Positions 15,376 to 25,418 of a stretch of 64,000 bases of DNA are shown here, one piece after another. Within the stretch, counting starts at the first letter, position 1; each line of letters opens with the position of its first letter. The DNA lies in the NCBI RefSeq assembly GCF_035989285.1, contig NZ_CP108513.1, positions 7,130,001 to 7,194,000 on the forward strand, in the 5' to 3' direction. This DNA comes from Streptomyces sp. NBC_01235. Lineage in GTDB: Bacteria > Actinomycetota > Actinomycetes > Streptomycetales > Streptomycetaceae. The notes beneath the pieces are model-generated. The model was not told the origin of the DNA, did no database searches, and saw only the letters and a list, made by a program, of their open reading frames with translations. Made by a program: the position numbers and the translations under genes.

Positions 15376-16325
15376 CGCTGATGGACCTCGACACCCTCAT
15401 CACCCTCACCACCGGCGTGGCCCTGCTGACCTGCGCCCTGGCCGTCGCCGGCCTGCACACCTACGCCCGGGGCCGGGCCCAGCGGGCGGAGCTGGTGGAA
15501 CGCCTCTCCTACACCGGCCAGCTCCCGGGCACCGCCCGCCGACGCCGCTTCCGCAGCCTCGACCGCCGACTGCGCCGCACACAGACGGGCCGCAAACTGG
15601 AGCTGAAGCTGGCGGCGACCGGCCTGGACGTGACACCCGGCGAGTTCTTCGTCCACATGCTGGCGGCGGTGGCCGGTCTGTGGCTGGTCGGCCAGGCCAC
15701 CCTGGCCCCCTTCTTCGGCCCGATCGCCGGCCTCCTGGGCGTCTGGGCGGCCTGGCAGTTCCTCAACTGGCAACGCCAGAAACGCATCGAGAGGTTCATC
15801 AACCAACTTCCCGAACTGGCCCGCATCCTGGCCAACGCCACCCACGCGGGCCTGGCACTGCGCACCGCGATCGGCATGGCGGCGGAGGAACTGGAGGCCC
15901 CGGCCGGCGAGGAACTGGCCAAGGTCGCCAACCAGTTGGCGGTGGGCCACTCCATGGACGACGCCCTGGCCGAACTCGCCGACCGCCTCCCCTCCCGCGA
16001 ACTGGTCGTCCTCGTCACCACCCTGGTCCTCTCCAACCGTGCCGGCGGCCAGGTCGTCGGAGCCCTGCGCAACCTGACGGAGACGCTGGAGGAACGCAAG
16101 GAGACGCGACGGGAGGTACGGACACAGCTGTCGCAGGTGAACATGACGTCCTACGCCGTGCCGGTACTGGGGGTCGGGGCGTTGTTCCTCATGAACAGCG
16201 TCGAGGACGGCACGCTGGACCGCATGACGGGATCGCCCGTCGGCCAGGCCTGCGTGATCATCGCGTTCGGCCTCTACGCGGTCGGCTTCGTCCTCATCCG
16301 CCGCATGTCCCGCATCGACGTCTGA
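15372..16325 (+). CDS. tadB: TadB-type inner-membrane platform protein
   Basis: 317 residues; GTG 15372 overlaps the cpaF stop. It has the type II secretion F domain: two N-terminal helices, a basic cytoplasmic loop, the motif FINQLPELARILANATHAGLALRTAI and C-terminal helices (MTSYAVPVLGVGALFLMNSV; ACVIIAFGLYAVGFVLI). It pairs with TadC as the membrane platform on which the TadA ATPase acts. Confidence 0.9.
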   Translation: MTLMDLDTLITLTTGVALLTCALAVAGLHTYARGRAQRAELVERLSYTGQLPGTARRRRFRSLDRRLRRTQTGRKLELKLAATGLDVTPGEFFVHMLAAVAGLWLVGQATLAPFFGPIAGLLGVWAAWQFLNWQRQKRIERFINQLPELARILANATHAGLALRTAIGMAAEELEAPAGEELAKVANQLAVGHSMDDALAELADRLPSRELVVLVTTLVLSNRAGGQVVGALRNLTETLEERKETRREVRTQLSQVNMTSYAVPVLGVGALFLMNSVEDGTLDRMTGSPVGQACVIIAFGLYAVGFVLIRRMSRIDV

Positions 16326-16342
16326 GCAGGGGGGAACCAGGG

Positions 16343-17230
16343 ATGGAACTGCTGCTCGCACTCGCCGTGGGCCTCAGCGTCTGGGGCATGTTCGCCGGCA
16401 TCCGCATGTACCGGGCCGAGGTGAAGCTGCCCAGCGACCTGGCGCTCGCCCTGGAGGTCGGGGCGACCCGCACCGGCGCCGTGGGCTCGGTCGTCGACCG
16501 CCTGGGCATGCGGTACGCACCCGCCGTCCTGCGGCTGATGGGCCCCAAGCAGGTCACCCGGTACCGCCGCAGGATCGACCTGGCGGGCAACCCGGGCGGC
16601 CTGACCATCGACCGCTACGCGGCCCGGCGCGCGGTCTACGGCGCGATCGGCGCCCTCGGCGCCTTCGCCGCCCTCCTCCAGGGCAGCTACTTCATCGCGC
16701 TCCTCATGCTCGCCTTCGGCGCGTTCTGGTCCGAGGTCGGCATCTGGTCCGCGATCCGGGTCCGCAAGGACGCCATCGAACGGACCCTGCCGGACTTCCT
16801 CGACGTCCTGGCCGTGGTGGTGAGCGCGGGCCTCGGCTTCCGCCAGGCCCTCGACCGGGTGGCGTCCCGTTACGAGGGCCCGTGGGCGGACGAGATCCGC
16901 ATCACCCTCCGTCAGATGGACCTCGGCGTGAGCCGCCGCGAGGCCTTCCAGGAACTGCGCCGCCGCAACGACTCCGAGCAGGTCGCCATGTTCGTCACCG
17001 CGCTCCAGCAGGGCGAGGAGCTCGGCGCGCCGATCGTCGACACGCTCGTCGCGATCGCCAAGGACATGCGCCGCACGGACGCGCAGAACGCCCGGCGCAA
17101 GGCCGCCCGCGCGGTCCCCAAGGCCACGCTGATGATCACGACGTTCATGGTCCCGGCGACGATGCTCCTCCTCGGCGCGGGCATGCTGCTCGGCTCCGGC
17201 ACGGACTTCAGCTCGATCACGGGCGACTAG
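16343..17230 (+). CDS. tadC: TadC-type inner-membrane platform protein
   Basis: 295 residues from ATG 16343, with GGGGAA upstream, 17 nt after tadB. It has the same F-domain fold as TadB: ERTLPDFLDVLAVVVSAGLGFRQALDRVA, LGVSRREAFQELRRRNDSEQVAMFVTALQQGEELGAPI, and a last helix MITTFMVPATMLLLGAGMLL. It works with TadB in the pilus platform. Confidence 0.9.
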   Translation: MELLLALAVGLSVWGMFAGIRMYRAEVKLPSDLALALEVGATRTGAVGSVVDRLGMRYAPAVLRLMGPKQVTRYRRRIDLAGNPGGLTIDRYAARRAVYGAIGALGAFAALLQGSYFIALLMLAFGAFWSEVGIWSAIRVRKDAIERTLPDFLDVLAVVVSAGLGFRQALDRVASRYEGPWADEIRITLRQMDLGVSRREAFQELRRRNDSEQVAMFVTALQQGEELGAPIVDTLVAIAKDMRRTDAQNARRKAARAVPKATLMITTFMVPATMLLLGAGMLLGSGTDFSSITGD

Positions 17231-17241
17231 GGCGGGCGGTC

Positions 17242-18764
<1,523 letters not shown>

Positions 18765-18768
<4 letters not shown>

Positions 18769-19556
18769 TGCCGGACCGACCGCCCCACCCCGACGCCCTG
18801 CAGCCGCTCTTCCCCCCACCGCCCCGGCCCGAACCCGTGCGCGTGATCGTGGCCGACGACAACCCGGTCGTCCGCGCGGGCCTGACCGCCCTCCTCTCCG
18901 GCCGGGAGGACCTCACGGTCGTCGCGGAGGCCGCCGACGGCCGCGAGGCCTACGAGTCCGCCCTTCGCCACCGCCCCGACGTCGTCCTCCTGGACGTCCG
19001 CATGCCCGGCGTGGACGGCCTGTCCGCCCTACCCCACCTGGCGCGGATCGCCCGCGTCGTGATGCTGACGTACAGCCACGAGGCCGAGATCGTCCAGGAG
19101 GCGCTGCGTGGTGGGGCGGGGGGCTATCTGGTCCACGGCGAGTTCACCGTGGAGGAACTGGTGGCGGCGGTGCGGGACATCACACGGGGCCGGGCCCACT
19201 TCACCCCGACGGCGGCGACGGCGGTTCTGGCACACCTCCAGAACGGTGCGACTGCACACGTAAAAGCGGACTCGACACCCCTATTTTCCCTGACTTCCAC
19301 GGAACGGCTTTCGCAGTTGCAACCAACTGTGGGACAGTCGACGTCGGGAGGCAGGGAGAGGTTCCCGCTCAGCGCGAGGGAGGCGGAGATCATGGACCTC
19401 ATCGCGTCGGGCATGAACAACCAGCAGATCGCCGCCACCTGCTTCATCAGCGAGAAGACGGTCAAGAACCACATCAACCGCATCTTCGCCAAACTGCACA
19501 GCAGCAGCCGCTCCGAGGCCGCGGCCAAGTGGCTGGGTACGGCGGTGACTTCATGA
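18765..19556 (+). CDS. NarL/LuxR-type response regulator of the Tad locus
   Basis: 263 residues; ATG 18765 overlaps the kinase stop. The receiver (24-145) has Asp31/Asp32 and phosphoacceptor Asp77 (VVLLDVRMPG); the usual switch Lys near GGYLVHG reads His. The C-terminal LuxR helix-turn-helix is LSAREAEIMDLIASGMNNQQIAATCFISEKTVKNHINRIFAKL. A Ser/Thr-rich linker of about 40 residues separates them. It probably controls the flp operon, whose pilin gene starts 108 nt downstream. Confidence 0.92.
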
Positions 19557-19664
19557 GACCCCGCCGAATTGCCGACTGGGCCCGGGATTGGGCCCAGGGA
19601 CCCTTCTCCGAGGCGGCCGCACGGCCTTACGTTGCCGGTCACGCCACCAACGGAGAGGAACGCC

Positions 19665-19901
19665 ATGAGCGACCTGCTGCTCAAGACCGCCGTCGCGGCC
19701 AGGGTCCGGGTGAGCGGCTGGACGAACACGACCGTGAAGGCCGTACGACGCCGCGCCGACAGCGACAAGGGGCAGACCGCGGTCGAGTACCTGGGCATCA
19801 TCGCGGTGGTGGTGGCGATCGTGGTGCTGATCGCGAACACGAACCTGGGCGCGACCATCGTCAACAAGCTGACGGCTCAGATCGCCAAGGTGGCTCCCTG
19901 A
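19665..19901 (+). CDS. flp: Flp-family major pilin
   Basis: 78 residues with GGAGAGG upstream. After 36 residues comes the class III signal: predicted cleavage after Gly36 (DKG-QTAVEYLG), Glu41 at +5 and the adjoining Tyr42 typical of Flp, then a hydrophobic helix IIAVVVAIVVLIA and a short tail. The mature pilin would be 42 residues. It is the likely fibre subunit of the Tad system. Confidence 0.9.
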   Translation: MSDLLLKTAVAARVRVSGWTNTTVKAVRRRADSDKGQTAVEYLGIIAVVVAIVVLIANTNLGATIVNKLTAQIAKVAP

Positions 19902-20497
19902 CACGAGTCCGCAGGTACGGCGACGCAGGGCAGGCCTTCCCCATCTACATCACGGTGGTGGCGGGCCTGCTCTTCCTCGCGTTCGCGTACTTCGCGGTCG
20001 GCCAGGCCGCGGTGAACCGCAACGGCGCCCAGACAGCCGCCGACGCGGCGGCACTGGCGGCAGCGCAGGAGACCAGGGACCAACTGGCGGGCTTGTGGGC
20101 CGAGGACGTTCTCGACCCGACGAAGTGGCAGGCCATCTTCGATGGCGTCGGAGCGGATGGCGACACGTGCTGGCGCGCCTTCGAGCTCGCCGCGCAGAAC
20201 GATGCCAGCGTGGACGACTGCCAGCCGGACGGTCTCCGGTTCAGAGTCGACGTCCAGACGAACAAGTCGGCGGGGGACTCCGTAATCCCCATCACGAGCA
20301 CCACACGGGCACACGCCTCTGCCGTTGCCGTGATCGAGTCACTGTGCACGTTCGAGCCGCCGGGCGAGGACGCGGAGGACGACGTGCTGCCGAGGCTCAC
20401 CTGCGATGACGGGGAGGACTGGGATCTGGACCCGAAGAACCTCACCGATCTGCCCGGACCCGAGGACCTCTTCGACGTTCACCTGGCCACTGGCTGA
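19898..20497 (+). CDS. TadG/TadE-like pilus protein, probable CTG start
   Basis: 199 residues if read from CTG 19898. The frame has no ATG, GTG or TTG between the Flp stop and the signal DAGQAFPIYITVVAGLLFLAF. CTG 19898 overlaps the Flp TGA (CTGA) and has AAGGTGG 5-6 nt before it, so coupled initiation at a rare codon is the best fit. After the membrane segment (14-35) the protein reads NGAQTAADAAALAAAQE, characteristic of TadG-like pilus proteins, then an acidic domain with four Cys. It is probably an envelope-anchored minor component. Confidence 0.75.
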   Translation: MTRVRRYGDAGQAFPIYITVVAGLLFLAFAYFAVGQAAVNRNGAQTAADAAALAAAQETRDQLAGLWAEDVLDPTKWQAIFDGVGADGDTCWRAFELAAQNDASVDDCQPDGLRFRVDVQTNKSAGDSVIPITSTTRAHASAVAVIESLCTFEPPGEDAEDDVLPRLTCDDGEDWDLDPKNLTDLPGPEDLFDVHLATG

Positions 20498-20531
20498 CGT
20501 GCGAACGACGAGTGCACAAGGAAGCGAAGTG

Positions 20532-21116
20532 ATGAGCATGCGGTTCACTGCGAAAGTCCGCAGGGGGATGGTCGCGCTGACCGCCGTGGCCGGGCTTGCA
20601 CTCGGCACGGCAGCTTGTGGTGGCGGGGGCGGCGACGACAACAAGAAGCCGCAGAGCTCGTCGTCTGCGTCCAAGGCCGGTGGATCGCAGCCGGACACCC
20701 AAGAGGGCCAGTCCGAAGAGCCGTTGGCCGAGCTGAAGGGACCGAGCGGACTCCTTCTCCGGATCACCTCCGCCGTACGCGATTCGGGCGGCTTCGTGAC
20801 CGTGAACGGTGAACTGAAGAACGACGGTTCAGAAGTGGCTGTGATTCCCTTGGAGTTGAGCGGCAACGAGACCGAGATCATGAACAACGGAAGGTCCCTC
20901 GGCGGCGCCACCCTCGTCGACTCCAAGAGCAAGAAGCGCTACTACGTCCTCCGCGACACCGAAGGCCGCCCCCTGACGACCACGGGCTTCTCGACCCTCA
21001 AGGCCGGCGAATCCATCGACGTCTTCCTGCAGTTCCCCGCGCCCCCCGCGAGCTCGACCGACGTCACCTTCCAACTCCCGCTGTTCCCCAGCGGGGTCAT
21101 CAAGATCTCCGGGTGA
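20532..21116 (+). CDS. Predicted lipoprotein of the Tad locus
   Basis: 194 residues, ATG 20532 after AAGGAAG; ATG 20538 is equally possible. Signal peptide with lipobox LGTAAC, Cys acylated and followed by a Gly/Ser/Lys linker. Residues 65-194 form a beta-sandwich (LLLRITSAVRDSGGFVTVNGELKNDGS...) like DUF4352-type domains. It is translationally coupled with the OmpA-like gene downstream, so the two probably form an outer-face envelope unit with the pilus. Confidence 0.75.
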   Translation: MSMRFTAKVRRGMVALTAVAGLALGTAACGGGGGDDNKKPQSSSSASKAGGSQPDTQEGQSEEPLAELKGPSGLLLRITSAVRDSGGFVTVNGELKNDGSEVAVIPLELSGNETEIMNNGRSLGGATLVDSKSKKRYYVLRDTEGRPLTTTGFSTLKAGESIDVFLQFPAPPASSTDVTFQLPLFPSGVIKISG

Positions 21117-21739
21117 GGGCGGCCATGACCCCACGTCTCACTCTGGTGGTGGCCACAGCCGCCCTCGTGATCAGCGGGATGGCGCCCGCCGCGCGGGCCG
21201 ACACCACCCCCAGCGTCCCCCCGGGCACCGAACCCACCGCCTCCGCCCCCGTGGAGGTCGACCCCAACGACCCCGACCTCAAGCTTCCGGAGGGCGGCAC
21301 CCTCGCCGAGCCCAAGGTGCTGGACATCAAGCAGGTCGTCGAGGACGAGTCCGGCGACGAACGGCGGGAGGACACCAACGCGGACGTGACGTTCGCCCTC
21401 CAGGCCGAGGTCCTCTTCGGCAAGGACAGCGCGAAACTCGGCGCGGAGGCGCAGGCCCGTATCGCCACGATCGCCGCCGAGATCAAGAAGCAGAACACCA
21501 CCGTGGTCCGCGTCTTCGGCTTCACCGACAACCTGGGCTCCTCCGCCCACGGCGACGTCCTGTCGAAGCAGCGGGCGGACGCCGTCCAGGCCGAACTCGC
21601 GGGCGAGCTGAACGACCCGAACGTCACCTTCGAGGTCCGCGGCTACGGCGAGCAGTACCCCATCTCCGACAACTCCACGGAAGAGGGCCGCAAGAAGAAC
21701 CGCCGTGTGGAGGTCACCTTCCCGCGGACGACGAGCTGA
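21113..21739 (+). CDS. Secreted OmpA-family peptidoglycan-binding protein
   Basis: 208 residues; GTG 21113 overlaps the lipoprotein stop (GTGA). Signal peptide to about residue 28, an acidic linker, then an OmpA_C domain: VLFGKDSAKLGAEAQARIATIAAEI, VRVFGFTDNLGSSAHGDVLSKQRADAVQAEL, YGEQYPISDNSTEEGRKKNRRVEV. The Asp and Arg that bind diaminopimelate are present (TDN...; NRRVEV). In a monoderm it most likely ties the pilus machinery to peptidoglycan. Confidence 0.88.
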   Translation: MRAAMTPRLTLVVATAALVISGMAPAARADTTPSVPPGTEPTASAPVEVDPNDPDLKLPEGGTLAEPKVLDIKQVVEDESGDERREDTNADVTFALQAEVLFGKDSAKLGAEAQARIATIAAEIKKQNTTVVRVFGFTDNLGSSAHGDVLSKQRADAVQAELAGELNDPNVTFEVRGYGEQYPISDNSTEEGRKKNRRVEVTFPRTTS

Positions 21740-21788
21740 CCCTCACCCTGGCGTCTACGCAGCGGACGCTGTCTCGCACAGCTCGGTC

Positions 21789-22694
21789 ATGTCGTCGGCG
21801 TCGGGAGTGATGTGCCGCGGCGGCGTCCCCTTCGGCGTCGCAGCAGCCGTACAAGCGGGTCGCCCTCGGTTGCTACTGTTCCCGCGACTCCTCCGCCCCG
21901 GAATCCAGATCACCCTCGCCCGGGACATCCGGAGCCGCTTCGGGCAGCGGGTCGGCGACGAAGGTTCCGCGGCCGTGAACAATCAACTCCTCGACTACCT
22001 CGCCCAGCGCGGACGCGCCCTCGCCGACTGCACCCAGGCCGATGCAGACACCTGGTACGCAGGCGGCTACACCGCCCGGCGCCTCACCCACTCCTTCCTC
22101 CGCTGGGCCATGCAGTCCAAGCACATGCCGACCGTCACCATCCCGCACCGCTCGACGGCGAATCCCGCGCCGATCACCCAGCACCAGCGGCTCTCACTGC
22201 TGCGACAGCTCGTGAACCACGACGACATCCCGCTCCAGGATCGCGTGGCCGCCCTCCTTGTCCTCCTCCACGTCCAGCCGCTTACGCGGATCACCAGACT
22301 CAGCAGCGACGACGTCCAGCACGAGGGCGGCAAAGTCCTCGTCCGGGTCGGCGACCCACCGTCGCCCGTTCCCGCCCCGTTCGACGGAATGCTGCTCGAC
22401 TACCTGGGGCAGCGACCGAACACCAAGACCGCGACCAACCCCGATGCCCGATGGCTCTTCCCCGGCCGCCGGGCCGGACAGCCCATGACCCCGGAAGCCA
22501 TGGCACCTCGGCTCCGCCGACTGGGCTTCCCGACCCGGCCAGGACGCACAGCGGCGATCCGCCAACTCGCCCTCCAAGCCCCGGCCTCAGTGCTCGCCCG
22601 GACGCTCGGCCACAACGACGACCACACCACCCGTCTCGCCGAAGAGGCCGGAGGAACCTGGAAACGTTATGCCCCCGGAGATCACGCACGGTGA
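21789..22694 (+). pseudogene. N-terminally truncated tyrosine recombinase-like protein
   Basis: Frame of 301 residues from ATG 21789, with no ribosome-binding site. The C-terminal half resembles a phage-integrase fold: VLLHVQPLTRITRLSSDD (first Arg region), RTAAIRQLALQAPASVLARTLGHNDDHTT (second Arg and GH), and a final KRYA with the nucleophilic Tyr place. The usual His of the HxxR box is not seen, and the N-terminal arm-binding and core-binding regions look degraded. It is probably a relic, though a divergent active enzyme cannot be excluded. It marks the left side of an accessory patch. Confidence 0.55.
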
Positions 22695-22725
22695 CCCGCG
22701 CTCAGCGACGGATGCGGGAAGCCGG

Positions 22726-23355
22726 TCACGCACGACCTTCGTCGCCCCGCAGGTACGCTCCCGCACGCGCTGCAGCCACTGCGGCCCCGGCGGCCTGGTC
22801 TGCGGCAGCTTCGTCGAGGCGGTCGCTGCTGGTCAGCAGGCGGTAGTAGAGGGGGGCGGAGACAGCACGGATCACCTCGTGGACATCGGTGCCCTCGGGC
22901 ACCTCGCCCCGGTCGATGGCCTGTTGGACGCAGGGTGCCCACTCCTTGACGCGGATGTCGTAGAAGCGGTGCAGGGCCTCGGCGGTCTTCGCCTCGCAGG
23001 TGGCGGCGGCGATCACCGCCTTGAACAGCGCTCCTTGCCGCGGGTCGGCCAAGGTGCGCTGCACGAGCCGGGCGTTGGCCTTGAGGTCACCGAGCAGCGA
23101 GCCGGTCTCGGTACGCGGCAGTGACTGCTCGGCCATGTCCAGCAGCAAATCGGCCACCAGGCTGGTCACCGTTCCCCAGCGGCGGTAGACGGTGGTCTTG
23201 CCCACCTCGGCACGGCGCGCGATGTCGGCGAGGTCCAGGTGGGCAAAGCCATGCTCCGCCAAGGCGTCCCCAGCCGCCTGCAGCACCGACGCCCGCACCC
23301 GCGCCGTGCGCCCTCCAGGACGGACGGTCCCCGGATCCGCACCCTCAAACCCCAT
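22726..23355 (-). CDS. TetR/AcrR-family repressor
   Basis: 209 residues. N-terminal helix-turn-helix: VLQAAGDALAEHGFAHLDLADIARRAEVGKTTVYRRWGT; C-terminal ligand domain of the TetR_C type (LLLDMAEQSLPRTETGSLLGDLKANARLVQRTL...). It is divergent from an aldo/keto reductase with a 105-bp shared promoter region that contains three TAACGG-like half-sites, so it probably represses the reductase and itself. Confidence 0.9.
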   Translation of the reverse strand: MGFEGADPGTVRPGGRTARVRASVLQAAGDALAEHGFAHLDLADIARRAEVGKTTVYRRWGTVTSLVADLLLDMAEQSLPRTETGSLLGDLKANARLVQRTLADPRQGALFKAVIAAATCEAKTAEALHRFYDIRVKEWAPCVQQAIDRGEVPEGTDVHEVIRAVSAPLYYRLLTSSDRLDEAAADQAAGAAVAAARAGAYLRGDEGRA

Positions 23356-23417
23356 AACGGGACTCCAGTTTCGTTAATCACTCGCACCTGCTACGTTGAG
23401 GCACACGCTAACGGAAC
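23355..23417. promoter_or_regulatory. Candidate TetR operator half-sites
   Basis: TAACGGGAC (23355-23363), GTTTCGTTA (23368-23376, which is TAACGAAAC on the other strand) and TAACGGAAC (23409-23417) lie in the divergent promoter region. The first two face each other as an inverted repeat next to the repressor start codon. Confidence 0.4.
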
Positions 23418-23460
23418 TACAGGACCATTAGCCAGGTCAGGCGACGAGAGAGGAACAGCC

Positions 23461-24513
23461 ATGGAATACAGGCGGCTGGGCGCATCCGGCCTCAAGGTCC
23501 CCGCACTGAGCTTCGGTGCCGGCACCTTCGGCGGCCAAGGGCCGCTGTTCGGTGCCTGGGGCAACACCGATGCGCAAGAAGCACGCCGTCTCGTGGACAT
23601 CTGCCTCGACGCCGGGATCACGATGTTCGACACCGCCGACGTCTATTCCAGCGGGGCCTCCGAGGAGGTGCTGGGCGAAGCGATCAAAGGCCGCAGGGAC
23701 CGGGTGATCGTGTCCACCAAGACCAGCTTGCCGATGGGCGACGGCCCAGGCGATGCGGGCTCCTCTCGTTCGCGCCTGATCACCGCATGTGAGGACGCCC
23801 TGCGCCGGCTCGGCACCGACTACATCGACTTGTTCCAGCTGCACGCCTTCGACGCCGGCACGCCGATCGAGGAAGTCCTGTCCACACTCGACGATCTCGT
23901 ACGAGCAGGGAAGGTCCGCTACCTCGGCATCTCCAACTTCTCCGGCTGGCAGGCGATGAAGTCCCTCGCGAGCGCGGAGAGGTACGGCCACCCGCGCTAT
24001 GTCGCACATCAGGTCTACTACTCCCTCATCGGCCGCGACTACGAATGGGAGTTGATGCCCCTCGGGCTCGATCAGGGCCTCGGAGCCCTCGTCTGGAGCC
24101 CCCTCGGCTGGGGACGGCTCACCGGCAAAGTCCGCCGCGGCCAGTCGCTACCGGCCAACAGTCGACTGCACCACACCGCGGACTACGGCCCGCCGGTGGA
24201 GGACGAACACCTCTACCGCGTGGTCGACGCCCTCGACGAGATCGCGCAGGAGACCGGCAAAAGCATTCCGCAGATCGCCATCAACTGGCTGCTGCAGCGA
24301 CCGACCGTCTCCTCCGTCATCATCGGCGCCCGCGACGAGAACCAGCTTCGCCAGAACCTCGGTGCCGTCGGCTGGATGCTCACGCCCGAGCAGATGGCGA
24401 AACTCGACGCGGCGAGCGGCAAGACAGCGCCCTACCCGTACTTCCCTTACCAGCGCCAGGAAGGCTTCGCCCGCCTCAACCCACCAGCTGTCGCGTCTCC
24501 GCCCGCCGCATGA
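23461..24513 (+). CDS. Aldo/keto reductase
   Basis: 350 residues, ATG 23461 after GAGGAAC. It has the full AKR tetrad: Asp57 and Tyr62 (FDTADVYSSG), Lys87 (VSTKTS), His128 (FQLHAFD), and a NADPH-binding end (VIIGARDENQLRQNL). The length and GASGLKVPALSFG start fit the YajO/YghZ-like group. It is divergent from its likely TetR regulator. The substrate is unknown. The pair lies inside the accessory patch, so acquisition by transfer is plausible. Confidence 0.92.
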   Translation: MEYRRLGASGLKVPALSFGAGTFGGQGPLFGAWGNTDAQEARRLVDICLDAGITMFDTADVYSSGASEEVLGEAIKGRRDRVIVSTKTSLPMGDGPGDAGSSRSRLITACEDALRRLGTDYIDLFQLHAFDAGTPIEEVLSTLDDLVRAGKVRYLGISNFSGWQAMKSLASAERYGHPRYVAHQVYYSLIGRDYEWELMPLGLDQGLGALVWSPLGWGRLTGKVRRGQSLPANSRLHHTADYGPPVEDEHLYRVVDALDEIAQETGKSIPQIAINWLLQRPTVSSVIIGARDENQLRQNLGAVGWMLTPEQMAKLDAASGKTAPYPYFPYQRQEGFARLNPPAVASPPAA

Positions 24514-24672
24514 CATCCGCGTCAAGTAGCTGGAGCGGTACAGCCGCGAGTCCCAGACTCGGACTGGGGGCTGCCTCGCTCAACGCCTGCCCGGGCCTGG
24601 ACAGCTGCGGTGACGGTCTCTCCCCCTGTCCGCCAACTTGTCGGCACGACCACAGACGGTCACCAGGGAACC

Positions 24673-24846
24673 TCATGCAGAGAGCAATACGCGACAGCCG
24701 AATACGCGAGGTCGCTTGGCCTGCATGCCCGTGCGGGCGTTCTCCGCAGCGGTCTTGAGCGCGTCCACGCTCTTCTTCCAGTCGGAGACCGCGGTGCCGA
24801 GCTTGTCGAGGTCGACCTCGACAAGATCCGTGTACGTGAAGGCCAC
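24673..24846 (-). pseudogene. Truncated start of a WXG100-like partner gene
   Basis: GTG 24846 begins 10 nt after the upstream pseudogene. The 57-residue frame reads MAFTYTDLVEVDLDKLG then TAVSDWKKSVDALKTAAENA, RTGMQAKR, matching the N-terminus of a larger family of actinobacterial proteins found next to small WXG100-like proteins. After about residue 45 the sequence becomes unrelated (PRVFGCRVLLSA) and stops. The rest of the gene has been lost. The stretch 24514-24672 holds nothing recognisable. Confidence 0.65.
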
Positions 24847-24856
24847 CAGGCTGCTC

Positions 24857-25335
24857 CTACTGGAAGTACTTGCTGATCTCGGACACGGACAGGGCGGAGC
24901 CGTCGGCGCCGAGGAGCACGGCCCCGATCTTGGTGTCCTCCTCGGGGTGCAGCTTCTTGCTGAAGTCGAGGTGGTCGGAGATGTGCGCGCAGGCCTGGAG
25001 CACCGTTTCGAGCTGCGACGTCCAGATGTCGACGGTCGTCTCCAGCGCTCCGCCCGACGCGAAGCCGTTCGACTTCAGCGTGGCGGCGGCCTGCTTGGTG
25101 GACCCCACGCCTTCCTTGTTCGCACCGGCGCCCGCGATGTCCGCCCCGGACTGCAAATCCTCGAAGAGGGTGTGCGCGTCGTGGCCGACCGGCGCCGAGG
25201 TCGTCCTGGTTGACCACCAGGTCACCTCCGGCGCCGCCGCCGCCCCTGTCCGCGGGGAACTGGTTCCAGCCGCATCGGCGTCGAATGCCGATCGGCCGTG
25301 TCGGCCTTCAACTGCTCCCACTCGTCCCAGGCCAT
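24857..25335 (-). pseudogene. WXG100-like gene broken by two frameshifts
   Basis: ATG 25335 has GGGAGGAGC upstream. The reading frame starts MAWDEWEQLKADTADRHSTP, MRL; it then breaks near 25268 (extra base in CTGGAACC), continues in the next frame as ...GDLVVNQDDLGA, and breaks again near 25190 before VGHDAHTLFEDLQSGADI and on to SALSVSEISKYFQ. Joined, it forms one protein of about 155 residues with a helical core resembling ESX/WXG100-type substrates (TTVDIWTSQLETVLQACAHI). It lies directly upstream of a truncated partner gene. Both are non-functional by this reading. Confidence 0.7.
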
Positions 25336-25418
25336 GCCCCTCTGCTCCTCCCCGTGACCCAACCGCAGTCCTTTGCAGGGACTTTGATCGAATCAAGGGA
25401 GTGCAAAGCGGTGATCGC

